Below, in pieces: positions 60,620-64,000 of a stretch of DNA of 64,000 nt. The DNA comes from Panulirus ornatus (lineage: Eukaryota > Arthropoda > Malacostraca > Decapoda > Palinuridae), in assembly GCF_036320965.1 (NCBI RefSeq), contig NC_092225.1, positions 201,010-265,009 of the forward strand, read 5' to 3'. Numbering within the stretch: position 1 is the first letter of the stretch; every line of letters starts with the position of its first letter. The notes beneath the pieces were generated by a model, which saw nothing but the letters and a program-made list of their open reading frames with translations, was not told the DNA's origin and made no database searches. Made by a program: the position numbers and the translations under genes.

Positions 60620-62234
60620 TTATTTTGCTTTGTCACTGTCTCCCGCGTTTGCGAGGTAGCGCAAGGAAACAGACGAAAGAAATGGCCCAACGCACCCCCC
60701 ATACACATGTATATACACACACGTCCACACACGCAAATATACATACCTATACATCTCAATGTACACATATATATACACACACAGACACATACATATATAC
60801 CCATGCACACAATTCACACTGTCTGCCTTTATTCATTCCCATTGCCACCCCGCCACACATGGAATACCATCCCCCTCCCCCCTCATGTGTGCGGGGTAGC
60901 GCTAGGAAAAGACAACAAAGGCCTCATTTGTTCACACTCAGTCTCTAGCTGTCATGCAATAATGCCTGAAACCACAGCTTCCTTTCTACATCCAGGCCCC
61001 ACACAGCTTTCCATGGTTTACCCCAGATGCTTCACATGCCCTGATTCAACCCACTGACAGCACGTCAACCTCGGTATACCACATCGATCCAATTCACTCT
61101 ATTCCTTGCCCGCCTTTCACCCTCTTGCATGTTCAGGCCCCGATCACTCAAAATCTTTTTCACTCCATCTTTCCACCTCCAATTTGGTCTCCCACTTCTC
61201 CTCGTTCCCTCCACCTCCGACACATATATCCTCTTGGTCAATCTTTCCTCACTCATTCTCTCCATGTGGCCAAACCATTTCAAAACACCCTCTTCTGCTC
61301 TCTCAACCACGCTCTTTTTATTTCCACACATCTCTCTTACCCTTACATTACTTACTCGATCAAACCACCTCACACCACACATTGTCCTCAAACATCTCAT
61401 TTCCAGCACATCCACCCTCCTGCGCACAACTCTATCCATAGCCCACGCCTCGCAACCATACAACATTGTTGGAACCACTATTCCTTCAAACATACCCATT
61501 TTTGCTTTCCGAGATAATGTTCTCGACTTCCACACATTCTTCAAGGCTCCCAGGATTTTCGCCCCCTCCCCACCCTATGATTCACTTCCACTTCCATGGT
61601 TCCATCCGCTGCCAGATCCACTCCCAGATATCTAAAACACTTAACTTCCTCCAGTTTTTCTCCATTCAAACTTACCTCCCAATTGACTTGACCCTCAACC
61701 CTACTGTACCTAATAACCTTGCTCTTATTCACATTTACTGATAAATAATATATATTTATTCTCATGACCGAGTGCATAGGCACCAATAATCACCCATCTC
61801 TCTCCATCCATTTTCAGTTTTACCCATATCAATCTAGAGTTTATTTTCTTACACTCTATCACATACTCCCACAACTCCTGCTTCAGCAGTAGTGCTACTC
61901 CTTCTTTTGCTCTTGTCCTCTCACCAACCCCTGACTTTACTCCCAGGACATTCCCAGACCACTCTTCCCCTCTACCCTTGAGCTTCATTTCACTCAGAGC
62001 CAAAACATCCAGGTTCCTTTCCTCAAACTTACTACCTATCTCTCCTTTTTTCTCATCTTAGTTACATCCACACTCATTTAGACACCAAAATCTGAGCCTT
62101 TGAGGAGGATGAAGCACTCCCTGCATGACTCCTTCTGTTTCTCCTTTTAGAAAGTTAAAATACAAGGATGGGAGGGTTTCTACCCCCCCCCCTGCTCCTG
62201 TCCCCTTTAGTTGCTTTCTACAACACGCAGGGTG
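60620..62234 (-). mobile_element. LINE-A internally deleted copy, duplicate of 55655-57268
   Basis: The same long 3' UTR, C-terminal region, deletion junction and endonuclease remnant as in unit 1, with only scattered single-base and small indel differences. Confidence 0.9.
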
Positions 62235-64000
62235 ATTTTTGGTCCCTATGCACCAGGTCATGAGAAGAAAGACCATGAGAGACAAGTGTTTTGGGAGCAG
62301 CTGAGTGAGTTTGTTAGCAGCTTTGATGCATGAGACCGGGTTATAATGATGAGTGATTTGAATGCAAAGGTGAGTGATGTAGCAGTTGAGGGTATGATTG
62401 GTGCACATGGGATGTTCAGTGTTGTAAATGGAAATGGTGAAGAGCTTGTAGATTTGGGTGCTGAAAAGGGACTGGTGATTGGGATTACCTGGAAAGAGAG
62501 ATTTATATCTATTTATTATACTTTGTAGCTGTCTCCCACATTAGCGAGGTAGCGCAAGGAAACAGACAAAAGAATGGCCCAACATAAGTATACATATGTA
62601 AGTAGGAGAGATGGCCAGAGAGCGTTATTGGATTACGTGGTAATTGATAGGCGCGTGAAAGAGAGACTTTTGGACGTTAATGTGCTGAGAGGGGCAACTG
62701 GTGTGAGGAAGTACCTGAAGGGGTTGAGTGCAGAATGGAAAAAGATGAGAGCAAATGATGTAAGGGGAGTGGGGGAGGAATGGGATGTATTTAGGGAAGC
62801 AGTGATGGCGTGAGGAAAAGATACCTGTGGCATGAGAAAGGTGGGAGGTGGACAGATTAGAAAGGGTAGTGAGTAGTGGGATGAAGAAGTAGGATTATTA
62901 GTGAAAGGGAAGAGAGAGGCATTTGGACGATTTTTACTGGGAAATAGTGCAAATGACTGGGAGATGTATAAAAGAAAGAGGCAGGAGGTCAAGAGAAAGG
63001 TGCAAGAGGTGAAAAAGAAGGCAAATGAGAGTTGGGGTGAGAGAGTATCATTAAGTTTTAGGGAGAATATAAAGATATTATGGAAGGAGGTAAATAAAGT
63101 GTGTAAGAAAAGATAACAAATGGGAACATCGGTGAAGGGGCTAATGTGGAGGTAATAACAAGTAGAGGTGAAGTGAGAAGGAGATGGAGTGAGTATTTTG
63201 AAGGTTTGTTGAATGTGTTCGGTGATAGAGTGGCAGATATAGGGTGTTTTGGTTGAGGTGGTGTGCGAAGTGAGAAGGTCAGGGAGAATGGTTTGGTAAA
63301 CAGAGAAGAGGTAGTGAAAGCTGTGCAGAAGATGAAAGCCAGCAAGGCATTGGGTTTGGATGGTATTGCAGTAGCATTTATTAAAGAAGTGGGTGACTGT
63401 GTTGTTGACTGATTGGTGAGAATGGTTCACGGTGAAGTGCCTGAGGATTAGCGGAGTGCATGCATAGGGCCATTGTACAAAGGTAAAGGGGATAAAAGTG
63501 AGTGTACAAATTACAGACGTATAAGTTTGTTAAGTATTCCTGGGAAATTATATGGGAGGGTATTGATTGAGAGGGTAAAGACAAGTGCAGGGTGTGCGAA
63601 GTGAAAGGGTTAGGGAGAATGGTCTGGTAAACAGAGAAGAGATAATGAAAGCTTTGCAGAAGATGAAAGCCAGCAAGGCAGCAGGTTTGGATGGTATTGC
63701 AGTGGCATTTATTAAAAAATTGGGTGAATTTGTTGTTTACAGGTTGGTGAGAATATTCAAAGTATGTATGGTTCATGGTGAAGTGCCTGAGGGTTAGCAA
63801 AATGTATGCATAGTGCCATTGTACAAAAGCAAAGGGGATAAAAGAGAGTGTACAAATTACAGATGTATAAGTTTGTTAAGTATTCTTGGGAAATTATATG
63901 GGAGAGTATTGATTGAGAGTTTAAAGACATGTGCAAAACATCAGATTGGGAAAGAGAAGTGTGGTTTCAGAAGTGGTAAAGTATGTGTGGATCAGGTGTT
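62235..64000 (+). mobile_element. LINE-A old copy, duplicate of 57269 onward, cut by window edge
   Basis: Endonuclease remnant, tail-only insertion (62509-62582), linker, and RT fingers with the 330 bp internal repeat, ending at the GFRSGKVCVDQV region at the window edge. Confidence 0.9.

Larger units (their letters stand above)
59780..64000. repeat. Tandem duplication, unit 2 (cut by window edge)
   Basis: It repeats unit 1 with very few differences, including both tails, the chimeric minus copy, the tail-only insertion and the internal 330 bp repeat. Position 64000 corresponds to about 59034, so about 750 bp of the unit would lie beyond the window. Confidence 0.93.

Overview
This window looks like repeat-rich nuclear DNA from an animal, most likely an arthropod. 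A decapod crustacean is my tentative guess, from the combination of very long (TA)n tracts and this type of non-LTR retrotransposon; the sequence cannot prove it. I see no intact host gene, no rRNA, no canonical tRNA, no CRISPR array and no bacterial-style operon.

Most of the window is built from one LINE family, called LINE-A here. It has a single ORF of about 1,000 codons encoding an APE-type endonuclease (motifs LNVCG, LSETK, GAYAPG, GDLN, DYVLID, SDHYLV) followed by a reverse transcriptase ([43 protein letters not shown]) and a C-terminal region ([26 protein letters not shown]). No RNase H domain is visible. This layout and the C-terminal region fit the RTE clade. I count about 30 copies or fragments on both strands. 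Every copy is broken. The best is at 13890-17220, whose main ORF of 842 codons is open.

Layout: 1-4904, an old + copy against an old - copy. 5068-8736, young copies including a tail-to-tail palindrome. 9088-17220, two full-length and one truncated young + copies. 17221-17878, a - fragment. 17880-19850, mostly single-copy DNA with a relic of a second LINE. 19988-25744, two - copies. 25843-29858, a 3' fragment, a 5'-inverted copy and a truncated copy, with a short non-autonomous element. 29860-30092, a possible tRNA-like SINE. 30094-37297, a same-strand chain of old copies. 37504-38728, two short non-autonomous elements flanking a copy with an A-to-G hypermutation pattern. 38785-46165, mixed-strand copies. 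46254-46825, single-copy DNA. 47141-50520, a full-length young copy. 50622-53805, mostly single-copy DNA with a fossil of a third LINE. 53806-64000, old copies caught in a tandem duplication of about 4.97 kb.

The pieces behave as one system. LINE-A copies begin and end in (TA)n tracts, and each insertion leaves (TA)n flanks that can receive the next one. The 3' end carries a conserved hairpin. The same hairpin sits at the 3' end of a short element of about 240 bp that also carries the LINE-A 5' end, so it is probably mobilised in trans. Insertions carrying only the 3' hairpin lie inside other copies. The most unusual feature is the fragment at 37862-38356: it differs from its relatives by about 50 A-to-G changes on one strand and almost nothing else, a signature of adenosine deamination.
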